From Limnoperna fortunei (taxonomy: Eukaryota > Mollusca > Bivalvia > Mytilida > Modiolidae): a stretch of DNA of 64,000 nt. Both the position numbers and the translations under genes were made by a program. Positions 38,801 to 50,100 of this stretch are shown piece by piece (positions within the stretch are counted from its first letter, which is position 1; each line of letters begins with the position of its first letter). A model generated the notes under the pieces. That model saw nothing but the letters and a program-made list of their open reading frames with translations. It was not told the DNA's origin and did not search any database. The stretch lies in NCBI GenBank assembly GCA_944474755.1, contig OX104124.1, positions 41,679,342 through 41,743,341 of the forward strand. The letters run 5' to 3'.

Positions 38801-41800
38801 GTAAAGCAAGCTTCAGTACACCATTCAGTAAGTATATACAAGTAAAGCTAGCTTCAGTACACCATTTAGTATGGATACGGTAAGGCTTGCGTCAGTACAC
38901 CATTCAGTAAGTATATAATGGTAAAGCTAGCTTCAGTACACCATTCAGTAAGTATATAGAGGTTAAGCTAGCTTTAGTACACCATTCAGTAAGTATATAC
39001 GGGTAAAGCTAGCTTCAGTACACCATTCAGTAAGTATAAACAGGTAAAGCAAGCTTCAGTATACCATTCAGTAAGTATATACAAGTAAAGCTAGCTTCAG
39101 TACACCATTTAGTATGGATACGGTAAAGCTTGCGTCAGTACAGCATTCAGTAAGTATATAACGGTAAAGCTAGCTTCAGTACACAATTCAGTAAGTATAA
39201 ACAGGTAAAGCTAGCTTCAGTACAACATTCAGTGACGATACGGTAAGGCTAGCGTCAGTACACCATTCAGTAAGTATATACGGGTAAAGCTAGCTTCAGT
39301 ACACCATTCAGTAAGTATATACAGGTAAAGCAGGCTTTAGTTCACTATTCAGTAAGTATATACGGGTAAAGCTAGCTTCAGTATACCATTCAGTAAGTAT
39401 ATACAGGTAAAGCAGGCTTTATTTCACCCTTCAGTAAGTATATACAGGTAAAGCAGGCATTAGTACAGAATTCAGTAAGTATATAATGGTAAAGCTAGCT
39501 TTAGTACACCATTCAGTAAGTATATACAGGTAAAGCTAGCTTTAGTACACCATTCAGTAAGTATATACAGGTAAAGCTAGCTTCAGTACACCATTCAGTA
39601 AGTATATACAGGTAAAGCTAGCTTTAGTACACCATTCAGTAAGTATATACAGGTAAAGCTAGCTTTAGTACACCATTCAGTAAGTATATACAGGTAAAGC
39701 TAGCTTTAGTACACCATTCAGTAAGTATATACAGGTAAAGCTAGCTTTAGTACACCATTCAGTAAGTATATAGAGGTAAAGCTAGCTTTAGTACAACATT
39801 CAGTAAGTATATACAGGTAAAGCTAGCTTTAGTACACCATTCAGTAAGTATATACATGTAAAGCTAGCTTCAGTACACCATTCAGTAAGTATATACAGGT
39901 AAAGCTAGCTTCAGTACACCATTCAGTAAGTATATACAGGTAAAACTAGCCTTAGTACAACATTCAGTAAGTATATACAGGTAAAGCTAGCTTTAGTACA
40001 CCATTCAGTAAGTATATACATGTAAAGCTAGCTTCAGTACACCATTCAGTAAGTATATACAGGTAAAGCTAGCTTCAGTACACCATTCAGTAAGTATATA
40101 CAGGTAAAGCTAGCCTTAGTACACCATTCAGTAAGTATATACATGTAAAGCTAGCTTCAGTATACCATTCAGTAAGTATATACAGCTAAAGCAGGCTTCA
40201 GTACACCATTCAGTAAGTATATACATGTAAAGCTAGCTTCAGTATACCATTCAGTAAGTATATACAGGTAAAGCTAGCTTTAGTATACCATTCAGTAAGT
40301 ATATACGGGTAAAGCTAGCTTCAGTATACCATTCAGTAAGTATATACAGGTAAAGCTAGCTTCAGTATACCATTCAGTAAGTATATACAGGTAAAGCTAG
40401 CTTTAGTACACCATTCAGTAAGTATATACAGGTAAAGCTAGCTTCAGTACAACATTCAGTAAGTATATACAGGTAAAGCTAGCTTCAGTACAACATTCAG
40501 TAAGTATATACAGGTAAAGCTAGCTTTAGTATACCATTCAGTAAGTATATACTGGTAAAGCTAGCTTCAGTATACCATTCAGTAAGTATATACAGGTAAA
40601 ACTAGCCTTAGTACACCATTCAGTAAGTATATACAGGTAAAGCTAGCTTTAGTACAACATTCAGTAAGTATATACAGGTAAAGCTAGCTTTAGTACACCA
40701 TTCAGTAAGTATATACAGGTAAAGCTAGCTTTAGTACAACATTCAGTAAGTATATACAGGTAAAGCTAGCCTTAGTACACCATTCAGTAAGTATATACAG
40801 GTAAAGCTAGCTTTAGTACAACATTCAGTAAGTATATACAGGTAAAGCTAGCTTTAGTACACCATTCAGTAAGTATATACATGTAAAGCTAGCTTCAGTA
40901 CACCATTCAGTAAGTATATACAGGTAAAACTAGCCTTAGTACACTATTCAGTAAGTATATACGGGTAAAGCTAGCTTCAGTATACCATTCAGTAAGTATA
41001 TACAGGTAAAGCTAGCTTCAGTACACCATTCAGTAAGTATATACATGTAAAGCTAGCTTCAGTATACCATTCAGTAAGTATATACAGGTAAAGCAGGCAT
41101 TAGTACAGAATTCAGTGAGTATATAATGGTAAAGCTAGCTTTAGTACACCATTCAGTAAGTATATACAGGTAAAACTAGCTTCAGTATACCATTCAGTAA
41201 GTATATACAGGTAAAGCTAGCTTCAGTACACCATTCAGTAAGTATATACGGGTAAAGCTAGCTTTAGTACACCAATCAATAACTATATGCAGGTAAAGCA
41301 GGCTTCAGTACAACATTCAGTAAGTATATACAGGTAAAGCAGGCTTCAGTACAACATTCAGTAAGTATATACAGGTAAAGCTAGCTTTAGTAGACCATTT
41401 ATTTGGTGCATACATGTAGAGCTATAGCTTCAGTACATACATGCAAAGCTAGCTTTAGTACATTTCTTTCATTTATTTAAATAGAACACTTATACTTAAC
41501 TTTGTTTTAATGTTAAACGCTGTAATACTTATGAAATATACATGTAGAATGCAAAATTAAAAGTTTACAAAATTTCGTTTTCATTTCAGTTAAATGCGAA
41601 GACACACCTACCCTATGTTCCATGTGTTCCCCAGCTCTGATGAGGCCGGTTGTATATGTAGGTAAGTAAGTTGAAATCATATATTAAAATGTTTATGTAC
41701 ACTAGAAAATAGTTTTTTATGACGTTACAACTCCTGTCCAATGAATAATTCAGCTATGCTATGTACACATTCATATTGTATAGGTTAGTATTGTTTTAAT

Positions 41801-42586
41801 TAATAAATAAAGTAAGTACGTCGTAAACACACTAAATTTCAAATTAAGATTTAAGTTTACTTTAAATGATGTTTTGTGCTAACTTACTAACTAACTAACT
41901 AACTAACTAACTAATCCTCTTCATCCCTGATGGGACATAAGGCCACGATGTTTTGTGCGTGATAAGTGTATCTTTTTAAATTAAAAAATCATCAGCAATT
42001 TTCAGCTATGTCATTGTGTATAATTGTTGTTTTGGGCGGATTCAAAGACGTACGAGCTGAGAACCCCGACCTGTGACATTCGGCAAGAAAAATTTCATCC
42101 AAATTTGTAATTTACCGTCATGGACCCGGCTTGATCTTTGCGGGCAGGGGTTTACTCTACTCCAATTTTAGTTTACAAAGCTTGTTAGTTTTTCTACTGA
42201 AGGTCGGGGGTTTTCTCCTGGTACAAAAGCTGGACGACAAGATAAAGCTGAAAGTGTCGTTATTCGCAATTCAAACAAATAAACACAAAAAACTTTATTT
42301 TAAAATTAAATCGTGCAATAAACTTCTTTTTTCTGTTGCAGCATCTGAAGTAAAGTGTAAGTACATTTTATTATTTTTTATTTTGTTTTATCAGGACGGA
42401 AATTAAACTTAAATTGTGTATCCATATTTTTAACGCTTTCGTCATACTTGTTATGCATGAACGCCTCAAAACAAACTTATGCTTTTACGTATGTCATACA
42501 GAAAAGTGTCCGGTATTCAGACAATTTCGTAAAGTGAAAGAAACAGTAGTTATTCAGCTTTTTAACCGTGTTTTATATACTTCTAC

Positions 42587-42684
<98 letters not shown>

Positions 42685-45076
42685 TTAATTTGCATACATC
42701 TCATCAGTTTTCCTACCGCAGGTCGGGGGTTCTCTCCGGGTACTCCGGCTTCCTTCCCCAATAAAAACTGGACGCCATGAAATAGCTGAAAAATTGCTGA
42801 AAGTCGCGTTAAAACACCATTCAAACAAACAAACAAACAAAAATACATCTCATCAACGGAAGGTAGGTCTATCTTACAGTAATAATTCAAACATCACTAA
42901 TACTGTAAACATCTTGTGCTTGATTGAATGATGTATCGTTGTCGTGTGCGCATTTTTGTACGAATAATTAGGTTATTGCAGACTCTTTAGTCGTCTGATC
43001 AAACAATAACTTGGTACTGTTCTCAGGAAAATAAGTCATATATAATGGGAGTGGTTATTTTTCTAAAGTAGGTTAACGTAAAAATAGTGTCGTTCAATAT
43101 TTATTGGGGCCAAAGCTAGGGTCCCCGGTGAAAATCCCAAATCTTCGGTAGGAAACTGTCAATTAAGTCGGTACAAAAAAAAGTCAAGCATACCATGCAC
43201 GTATTCACTCGAACCCGAAACCTCGGTGTTGACAGTTACGTGATCAATAGATGACTACCCTGACCACTCGACAAGTGAGGCATCCTATAAGGAGAATGAT
43301 GAAGTACGTTAACACAACCGGCATATTGATCTGACAGAGACATTGACGAATCCATTATCACACAAATCGAAAAAAAGCAACTTAACAACAAAACAACAAA
43401 GTTAACTTTATATAATTCTACTATCGGATTAGTATCATTAAATTTTTGAATTACATTTTTTTTTAAATTTCAGTACACTTTGCAAAGAAATGTAAGTAGA
43501 CAGCGAAACTACAAGAACTAATCGAGTAATTATGAGGCACAAAAAAAACAGTAGTGTCAAGTTACTGTGAGCTAATGCTCCCAGATGATAACGTCTAAAA
43601 GGTCTGAAAATAAATCCACAATATGGCATTATCATTGAACACAACATGAAATTAAGACAAAGTGTAGCTTACAGACAAAAAAATCACACTAAAAACTGAG
43701 AGACGCCACGAAAAAATTATATTAAAAGGCGGAGTCAATATCGAAAATATTACAAGGGGTGATCTCCCCTATCCATGTAATAATGACTGGATCTTGTTTA
43801 TTTTGTGCCAAGTGCTGCTGAACTAATTATTTAATTTGACCTATTTGTTCCAAAAATCATCTTTCTAACAACACTGTTAACATGTTACTACCACACATGG
43901 TAGCAAAGACGTTACTCATTTAAATATACTTCCAAATAGAAATCATGGTCTCTTTAAAGTTTTAATTCGTAGGCAGCAATTGTTTCCATGTGTAACACTA
44001 TACTAACATAACACTGACAGATAAAATAAAGTGTATATATTAAATATATTATAACATACCTATATTGAACTTACATTTACGTTACAAAGCAAGAGCGTAT
44101 ATAAAATGTCTAGTAATTACTCTGATATGTTGTAAAAGTTTTTATTGTTCTTCTATATTTGTAAGTAGGGATTGCACAAAGAAAACGTCCATAGCATGGT
44201 TTTCAATCGTACCTTTCTAGCTTGTCAACCGTCAATCTTCATTGAGCTGACTGTTTAAATCTCGCTGTAAACCGTCTGAAGCAATTGCCATTGCTTTCGA
44301 TCTTATCTTGATGTTAATAATCCCTAATCTGAGTCTTCATAGTCTTTAGTCTAGCTGTCAACCGTCCCTGTCTTGGTTGTCAACCGTCACTAATCTGGCT
44401 TTTAACCGTCCCTGCAATGGTTATCAACCGTCCGTAGTCTGGCTTTTAATCGTCCCTTGCCTGGCTATCAACGGTCCCTATTCAAAATGTCAATCGTTAT
44501 TCTTGCTTGTCCCTATTTTGTTTTTCAATCTTCTTAAGCGGGCGAGGCAATCGTCTCCAGAATTATTGCCAATCGTCTTTACGCTGACAGTCAGTAATCG
44601 CTATCCTATCAATCATTCATAGAATTGTATTTAATCTTCATAGTCTTGTTGTTATTGGATTCTAGCCTGACTGTCAATCGTCCTTATCTTAATTCTCATG
44701 CGTCAGTAGGCGTCAATCGTCCTTAGCCTGGCTGTCAATCGCCTCTAGCCGGGCTGCCGATCGTATCATTCATAGTCTGGCTTTAAATATTATTATTATA
44801 TTACCTGTCATCCCACCTTATTGTCATCTGCCTGGTTGTCAACTTCTTTAGCCAGGCTATTAACTGCCTTTAGCATATCTGTCAATCGCTCCTAGTCTGG
44901 TTGTCAATCACCCCTAGCTAGGCTGCCGACGCCACAGCCTGGCTATTAACCACCTCTAGCCTTTTTGTCAACCTACTCTATTCTCAAGAGTTTTTTATTT
45001 TGCTTTTTACTTTATTTATTCATTGTTTCAAAGTTCCTTGATCTCCTGAATATATGTGTAATGTGCTGCTCAATGT

Positions 45077-45154
<78 letters not shown>

Positions 45155-48100
45155 TAACTATCGTTAGGACTTTACGATTTATACTTAAGGAACATTCTAA
45201 CCATTCATGCATAGAGAAAGTTAATATACCATTAAAATCTTGATTTTAAGCATTATTTCTCTGGGTTTTAATTCTTGTATTTTATTTTTTTTTATATTTC
45301 AGTAAAACCACCACGTAAGTACAATAATAAATACTTTTATTATTAAATAAAAAAATTCCAAAATAATTTTTGGAGATGGCATTGTAAGATGTAAATAATC
45401 ATAGATAAAGTTAATAAGGATTGAACATTTCTGCTGTACTGACAAAGACCATGTTGTTGTAATAACCTCAATAGCTTTCCAAAATAAATAAAGATACATG
45501 TACATGTCGGCATTAACGTTAAGTCACAAACTCTTGCCCACAATATTCTTGTCACAAAAAAACTTGCTCACAACATTCTATTCAAATATGATTAGATTTG
45601 ATCACAGGCTAAATGTGAAGTAAGACATAAACTGTCTTAAGAGTTTAAATTAATGCATGCCTATGTTTTCACACAATCACACAGGAAACACAATTATTTC
45701 GTTGAGATAGGAACCATAAAATAGTCAGATTAAAACTAATTCTCGGTCTAAACTATTATCGAATGTGTTTTTAAATTATTGCGACTTGTAACAGAAAAGT
45801 ATATCGGTTCTGCTGGGCGACAGGAATTCGTTAAAGAAAATACAGTTACAAGTATATTGGTTCTGACGGACGTTAGAGACTAGTTATGTAAAATACATTT
45901 ATATTGGTTCTGACGGATGGTAGTTACAGTTGAATGCACTAACATAGTTTATAACAACTCATAAATACAGCTAGATATTTGTTTCATCCGCTCTTAAGAA
46001 TGAGATAAACTACTTATAAGCAAAGTAGTTATAAAGCACATACAGTGCTTTCAGAAAAAATCTGTTAAAATGCTATGAACACTTTATTTAACGAGATTAT
46101 AGCAAATAATAAAACAATATTAAATAATATTTTGACATAGGTAGTAAGTCGTACCTACTAAATATCTACGGACGTTCACCGGCGTGTTGACAACGGGGTA
46201 TTGATACGAGTTCGAATCTGTCTTGGGGCAAGTTGCAATCAGTTGCAACTTAAATGACAAGGATTGTCCGAGTTTGTCTGCTAAAGGTAGGAGTCGGTGT
46301 TCTCTACGGTACCCTCCGGTTTACACTTTCAATAAAAAAATGGACGCCGAGATATAGCCTAATCTCCGAAACCAGGAACATATAAATCAACTAGTTATAC
46401 TAGTCCCAGCCGAAACAGAGGCTACATATCTTCCTACGTCAGAACTACGTGATATCATTAGCGTAGTGTTACAAATATGGAAAGGAGCGGATATGACCTC
46501 GGCTCCGGAATGGATATAGCCGAACGGAAGTATCGTAAAACCTAAAACAAATAAAAGCTAACACAATTCCGACAGCAGGATTATTGTAAACAATTTGTTA
46601 GGTGTGGTACAAACAATGCTTTCATCTTTATTAATTACTTAAACAATCTAAAGTCGACAGTTACCATTAAAATGACTGATGTGCGTTTCAAATTTAAATG
46701 TAACACTTATCAACCTATAAAACCACTTAATGTAATGCACTTCAACAACAAAAGTAAGTAAAAAGTACAATTCTTTAGCAACAAATCTGCAATAGATTAA
46801 AAATGATTTAAAAGCTAGTAACAATAAATAGAATGAGATTAAAAAAAACTAATTTAAATATCTTTTAACACAATTCTTAAAAGGAGTCTTACGGATTAAC
46901 ACGTGAACATCACTCGATTAATTAAATCAAACGCATTACGAAAATATAATTTTTTGTTTTGAATGGTGTTTTAACGCCACTTTCCGCAATTTCTCAACTA
47001 TATCATGGCGTCCCGTTTTTATTGGGGGAGGAAGCCTGAGTACCCGGAGAGAACCCCCGACCTGCGTAGGAAAACTGGCAATCCTTGTCAATTGAGATTG
47101 GAGTCGAGTACACCCTGCCTACAGTACAGTGAGAATCGAACCCGCAATCTCGTTGTTGACAGACCACTTGATCAATAGTAGACGAACTACCTTAACCACT
47201 CGGCCACCGAGGCCCCTTACGAAAATAAGATACGATATCATCGTTAAAAGACGATAAACGGACAAGACTAAACCAGACATGAAACTTATAATGTGAACAT
47301 ACATGTATGACAACTGTTAAATACTTAATATATACATGTTATTTGTAAATATTCATTCTAATTTTATTTGTATCTTGGACTTCCGAGTTTAGCGAAAACA
47401 GTTCGACACATTTCTCAAAAACGTGTAAACTTTAAATGTTTCCCTTTTATTGTTTAAATTCACAGAAGAGTCAGTTTATAGACTATTTTAAGGTCAGGTT
47501 TTGTAAAATGACTAAATTATTTTGCAACCCTAGTTTATTTTACAATTTTCATAAAAACGTATTACAACGCAAATGGAACAATTCAGTAGGTTAACTACAG
47601 TTTTTAAGCATTTAACGTCTTATTAAAACTATGAATGTCTGTTCATCTTTGCAGTGTTTTGGTTTCAAACATTTATAACCTATCTGACGCATAACAACCG
47701 TATACTTACAGCTTTTCAATACACTAGTGTCCCTCGGATATATACTTTAAGTTCAGTTTTTTAAAATCTATTTCCAACATTCTGGGTCAATTTCTACAAT
47801 TATGCAGCAGTATTGCATTAAGTACTGTTTAGATTTACATCAGTCGTTATAAAGCAATTTCATTTTTTTTAATTTCCCATTCATATGAATGTTTTTCTAC
47901 TTATCATGTTTATGACCAGCAGGCGAAAGTTGTGGAACATGTGTTCGTTCTTCCGTCCGTCCGTTCGTTCGTCAATGACATCTCAGGTTTACCTTTTTTG
48001 TGTGAAGATGACTTCTTATCTTCATGAACACAGTTACAACATGATGAGATCTCTTCAGTGGTAAATACTGTATGGCTACGACAAATATTTCACGCTTTAG

Positions 48101-48495
48101 TGAATTTAAAAAAGAGGGATCCAAACGGGATATCAATGTAGCTGAGACACTTTCTTGTTGGATATATTCCATATGTCAGTTGTTACACTTTCCAGCTTGG
48201 CAAATCTGTCATAACTAAAAAAGATGACTATTTATTTGCACATATTTTATATATACCTACATTACTCATTGTAGCTATTGGTTGTAATATACCAAAAAAC
48301 TGCCCAATGTTGAGCCACAAAGACATACCATGCGTTGGATGTGAGCCCGTGGATGATGGTCAGTGTTGTCTTGGTTGTGGAACTCCATTACCTGCACCAC
48401 TGATAGGCCCGTTCGTACCGCATCATCACATGTATGGTCCGCCTCCGGGTCCAATGGACTTTCCAATGCATGGCATGTACTGGAACAAGAAGTAA
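29878..48495 (+). CDS. Secreted cysteine-rich protein, eight exons with three microexons, unrecognised
   Basis: Exons: 29878-29941, 37028-37199, 38128-38207, 41590-41661, 42342-42356 (15 nt), 43474-43491 (18 nt), 45303-45314 (12 nt) and 48275-48495. All have AG and GT borders (seven donors of GTAAGT or GTACGT form), phases match throughout, and the sum is 218 codons including TAA. The protein starts with a signal peptide ([20 protein letters not shown]). An N-terminal part follows ([61 protein letters not shown]), then [10 protein letters not shown], a linker made by the microexons (ASEV-KLHFAKK-LKPP), a Cys cluster ([22 protein letters not shown]) and a Pro/Met/His tail. About 15 cysteines in the mature part suggest a disulfide-stabilised extracellular protein. 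I do not recognise the family. Intron 1 contains a whole transposon; intron 3 begins with the 41-bp junction array. Other microexons in the 3-kb last intron could have been missed, since any phase-1 exon of 3n nt would fit. Confidence 0.72.
29985..30140 (-). mobile_element. SINE fragment, degenerate
   Basis: Tail and body of the SINE (TTTATCATGGTGTCCAGTTT, GGGAGAGGTAGCAGG), head lost; 45 bp inside intron 1 of the secreted gene. Confidence 0.55.
30182..30432 (-). mobile_element. Near full-length SINE in intron 1
   Basis: TTTATCATGGCGTCCAGTTT, CACCTTCGGTAGGAAAACTA, GTGTGACTCGAACCCGCAAC and a partial A-box region in order on the minus strand. Confidence 0.7.
31289..31412. repeat. Long near-perfect hairpin, about 52-bp arms
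   Basis: Left arm ccatccattatgacgtcgaa onwards (31289-31341) pairs with the right arm (31361-31412) at about 90% identity around a 20-nt centre. It may be a palindromic MITE; if transcribed as part of intron 1 it would fold into long double-stranded RNA. Confidence 0.8.
31440..31840. repeat. Diverged direct repeats, about 75-bp unit, left of the transposon
   Basis: Units near 31447, 31680 and 31757 share GTCACAATAAATTTACT-like, ATTACATTCAAGG-like and CTGGGCCGG-like blocks. Two similar units lie right of the transposon (36785-36895). Confidence 0.5.
32287..35637 (-). pseudogene. Transposase-like gene, two coding exons, two stops and one frameshift
   Basis: On the minus strand, exon A runs from ATG at 35637 to a donor at 33749/33748 (GTAATC) and exon B from 33047 to TAA at 32287; an acceptor (TTTTTGCAG) precedes the start. 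Repaired only in description, the product would have about 880 residues: a Lys/Arg/Glu coiled coil (about 1-80), a middle part with KTRSDAL and RVRIGPKTY, CxxC-type motifs (CSNCG), then a core with [37 protein letters not shown] and [14 protein letters not shown], the last spanning the splice junction. Similar proteins with a TSHGKGPCDG..GT.KR motif occur, to my memory, as uncharacterised transposon-like genes across invertebrates; the DD residues hint at a DDE-type nuclease. Damage: TAG at 34902-34904, TAA at 34230-34232 and one extra base in the T run at 35316-35319 (plus strand). The frame is otherwise open, so decay is recent. Confidence 0.75.
35713..35830. repeat. GGACGGACGAACGG-rich repeat fragment
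   Basis: TGCCCCGCCTTTATATTTGG, GGACGGACGGACGAACGG and CGCAGGCGGGGAATAAA resemble the leader of the repeat at 16324, including an imperfect pairing of CCCCGCC with GGCGGGG. Confidence 0.5.
36785..36895. repeat. About 75-bp repeat units right of the transposon
   Basis: Two units (TACCATTACATTCAATAGG then GCTGGGAAGGGAATGTCAC; TTCATTACATTAAAGAAAG then GCGGGACCG) match those at 31.45-31.83 kb in the same orientation. Confidence 0.45.
37840..38067 (-). mobile_element. Full-length SINE ending 60 bp before exon 3
   Basis: Minus-strand copy from CAAA-type tail to a head ending CGGCCACCGAGGCCC. It occupies the 3' end of intron 2 of the secreted gene, with only 60 bp between it and the exon 3 acceptor. 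Confidence 0.8.
38198..41460 (+). repeat. 41-bp tandem array copying the exon 3 / intron 3 junction, about 78 copies
   Basis: The common unit is ACACCATTCAGTAAGTATAT followed by ACAGGTAAAGCTAGCTTTAGT. The first unit is the real junction: the last ten exonic nt (ACACCATTCA) plus the donor GTAAGT of the secreted gene, with a slightly longer intronic part. Nearly every later unit keeps CA|GTAAGTAT, and most keep a second donor-like CAG|GTAAAG; GCTTTAG or GCTTCAG precedes each block as an acceptor-like AG. Copies differ by scattered substitutions, with higher-order similarity in 39.5-41.0 kb that suggests recent expansion. The array decays after 41390. Confidence 0.95.
41883..41913. repeat. (CTAA)n microsatellite
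   Basis: About eight perfect CTAA units in intron 4. Confidence 0.85.
41995..42290. mobile_element. SINE remnants in intron 4
   Basis: A weak minus-strand remnant (CAGCAATTTTCAGCTATGTC, 41995-42120) is followed by a plus-strand tail part (ACTGAAGGTCGGGGGTTTTC, GCTGGACGACAAGATAAAGC) ending 50 bp before microexon 5. Confidence 0.45.
42590..42683. repeat. (TA)n microsatellite, about 46 units
   Basis: Uninterrupted alternating TA directly upstream of a SINE fragment in intron 5. Tyr/Ile-only frames here are artefacts of it. Confidence 0.97.
42704..42841 (+). mobile_element. SINE fragment (3' half)
   Basis: CAGTTTTCCTACCGCAGGTC through AAACTGGACGCCATGAAATA to CAAA repeats; closely matches the consensus, so a young copy. 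Confidence 0.75.
43085..43280 (-). mobile_element. Diverged SINE in intron 5
   Basis: TTCAATATTTATTGGGGCC, ATCTTCGGTAGGAAACTG, ACTCGAACCCGAAACCTCGG and GACCACTCGACAAGTGAGGC in order on the minus strand, about 190 bp before the 18-nt microexon. Confidence 0.65.
44215..44985. repeat. Degenerate array of GTCAATCGTC/CTGGCTGTCAA motifs
   Basis: A loose period of roughly 25-35 bp: GGCTGTCAATCGTCC-like words recur some two dozen times in intron 6. Spacing is irregular, so this is an old or gene-conversion-scrambled satellite. Confidence 0.7.
45078..45154. repeat. (CAAT)n microsatellite
   Basis: About 19 tetranucleotide units without interruption, 150 bp before the 12-nt microexon. Confidence 0.95.
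46185..46365 (+). mobile_element. Diverged SINE in intron 7
   Basis: GTGTTGACAACGGGGTATTG, AAATGACAAGGATTGTCCG and CAATAAAAAAATGGACGCC in order; the head is weak. Confidence 0.5.
46947..47216 (-). mobile_element. Full-length SINE with 11-bp target duplication in intron 7
   Basis: A near-consensus copy flanked by TTACGAAAATA at 46936-46946 and 47217-47227. Tail, body, B box (GAGAATCGAACCCGCAATCT in reverse) and A box are all intact. Confidence 0.85.
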
Positions 48496-48518
48496 CAAAC
48501 AACAAAAACATTGTTTTG

Positions 48519-48524
48519 AATAAA
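48519..48524 (+). promoter_or_regulatory. Polyadenylation signal of the secreted gene
   Basis: AATAAA 24 bp after the stop codon of exon 8, the nearest such signal downstream. Confidence 0.5.
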
Positions 48525-48901
48525 TTTAGATAAATTGTTGACTAGTTCTTTTTAATTGTCTGCTACAGTAGAATGATCCTCCACATTTCATGTTAAATGA
48601 TCCCAAAATATTTTATAATTAATAAATTGATAAATGTTTGTTGATTCTACCTATTAAAAACATGTGAGCACTTTTTTGTACTTCGAAAAACAATGTTTTA
48701 ATCAAATTCTATTTCAAATTAAATTGAGAAAACATCATGTGAAGGGCTGTGTGCCGGAATGTCACCATTTTGAAAGATCTAAGAACATTGTAGGCTCTCA
48801 TTAGTGAGGATTAAGATGTATATGATGCTGGATACAATATGCTGTCGTGATGTCAAGGAGCGGTCATGATGAGACTTTTATTAATGGGAAGCATTTTATT
48901 C

Positions 48902-48947
48902 GATTTTATTACGTAATGATTTCTGTATTGGTCTTGTTATTGGTCCA
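48902..48947. repeat. 46-bp segment, inverted partner of 26830-26875
   Basis: TTATTACGTAATGATTTCTG and TTATTGGTCCA match the reverse complement of the 26.8-kb segment; the core TTACGTAA is palindromic. Confidence 0.6.
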
Positions 48948-50100
48948 AGTATTTTGCGTTGATCATTTGATTTTTAACATTGTATTAATACTTAAATATT
49001 AATCCATAGATCTATTATTGTAGTTTTATTGTGTGAATAAAAATAGTTGTGTAGCCCTTAAAAGCTAAACTATACGATAATAATTTGCAAAAAATTATGT
49101 TTGTCGTCCATACTATATCTATTTTAAATGCTACAGTGCTTTGTGACATAAACAGTATTGTCGGTTTCTAAATGTAAACATTGAATTTTTTTATTGATTC
49201 ATGTCCACACATCGTCCATAAACATACTATAATTATTGAGATCTTTGATCTTGTTCGGATTCACGGATAACTATTTAGAGAGGGATGCACTCCTAACTTC
49301 CTATCATTTTTATATGGTTCGGGCTACTTACTTTTTTTGTTGTTTAGGCGTTTTCGTTGTGTCGTTTATGTTGATATCGTACTTTGTTTTCGATTCTTGG
49401 TGTCCGTTTGGTTTAAATTCGGTTCTTTGTAACTGATCAGTTATCACACCTCCTTTTTTACTTTTAAAAAGAATAACGTATGTTCTCTGAGAGATAGATA
49501 TAAAAAGCGACATTATACATTATTCTGCTGTTTCATGCATCAATATATATAGCTCAAATACTAAGCACTTATGTACGAAAGAAAAAGATTACTGATTGCC
49601 TATCTGCCAAAAACGACCAGTCAATTACTGAACACATGTAATAAAACATTGTAAATCATTCTACAACACAGACAAAAATATTATTGGCTTACTCCTAGTG
49701 CGGATTTTAGAAACTTAGGGACTTCCCTCTAAGAAGTTTTCCGATATCGGAAATGTATCGCTTTCTGTAGATGCAACAAGCAGCGATCTATCTGAAGTAC
49801 ATGAATACCGCTATATATCGAACATTAAATAGAAGATGGCAATGACTAATATGTAAAGTAACTAATTATTAGAAGACGAACAAACCTACAATCTTCCAAG
49901 CAAATGCAATCTGCCGACGTGAGTAATGATAGTAAGATAATGGAGAGAATAAATACAGCAACGGCATCGTGACTTGGTATTAACTAACAAAAATTCTAGG
50001 CATAACATGTTTACACATCTGTTCTTACAGGACGTAATATCAGCCGAGTAAATTTGTTTAAACGTCTCCTAAAAGTAGAAAGCTCTGTTACTTTCTACAG

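Noticed and set aside
38198..41460. CRISPR array
   Set aside because: The 41-bp units are contiguous without unique spacers, derive from an exon junction and sit in an animal gene.
42414..42890. Tyr-Ile repeat open frames on both strands
   Set aside because: They are translations of the TA microsatellite plus a SINE fragment.
49236..49436. 66-codon hydrophobic open frame
   Set aside because: No signal-anchor logic, no flanking exons; hydrophobicity is explained by T-rich DNA.
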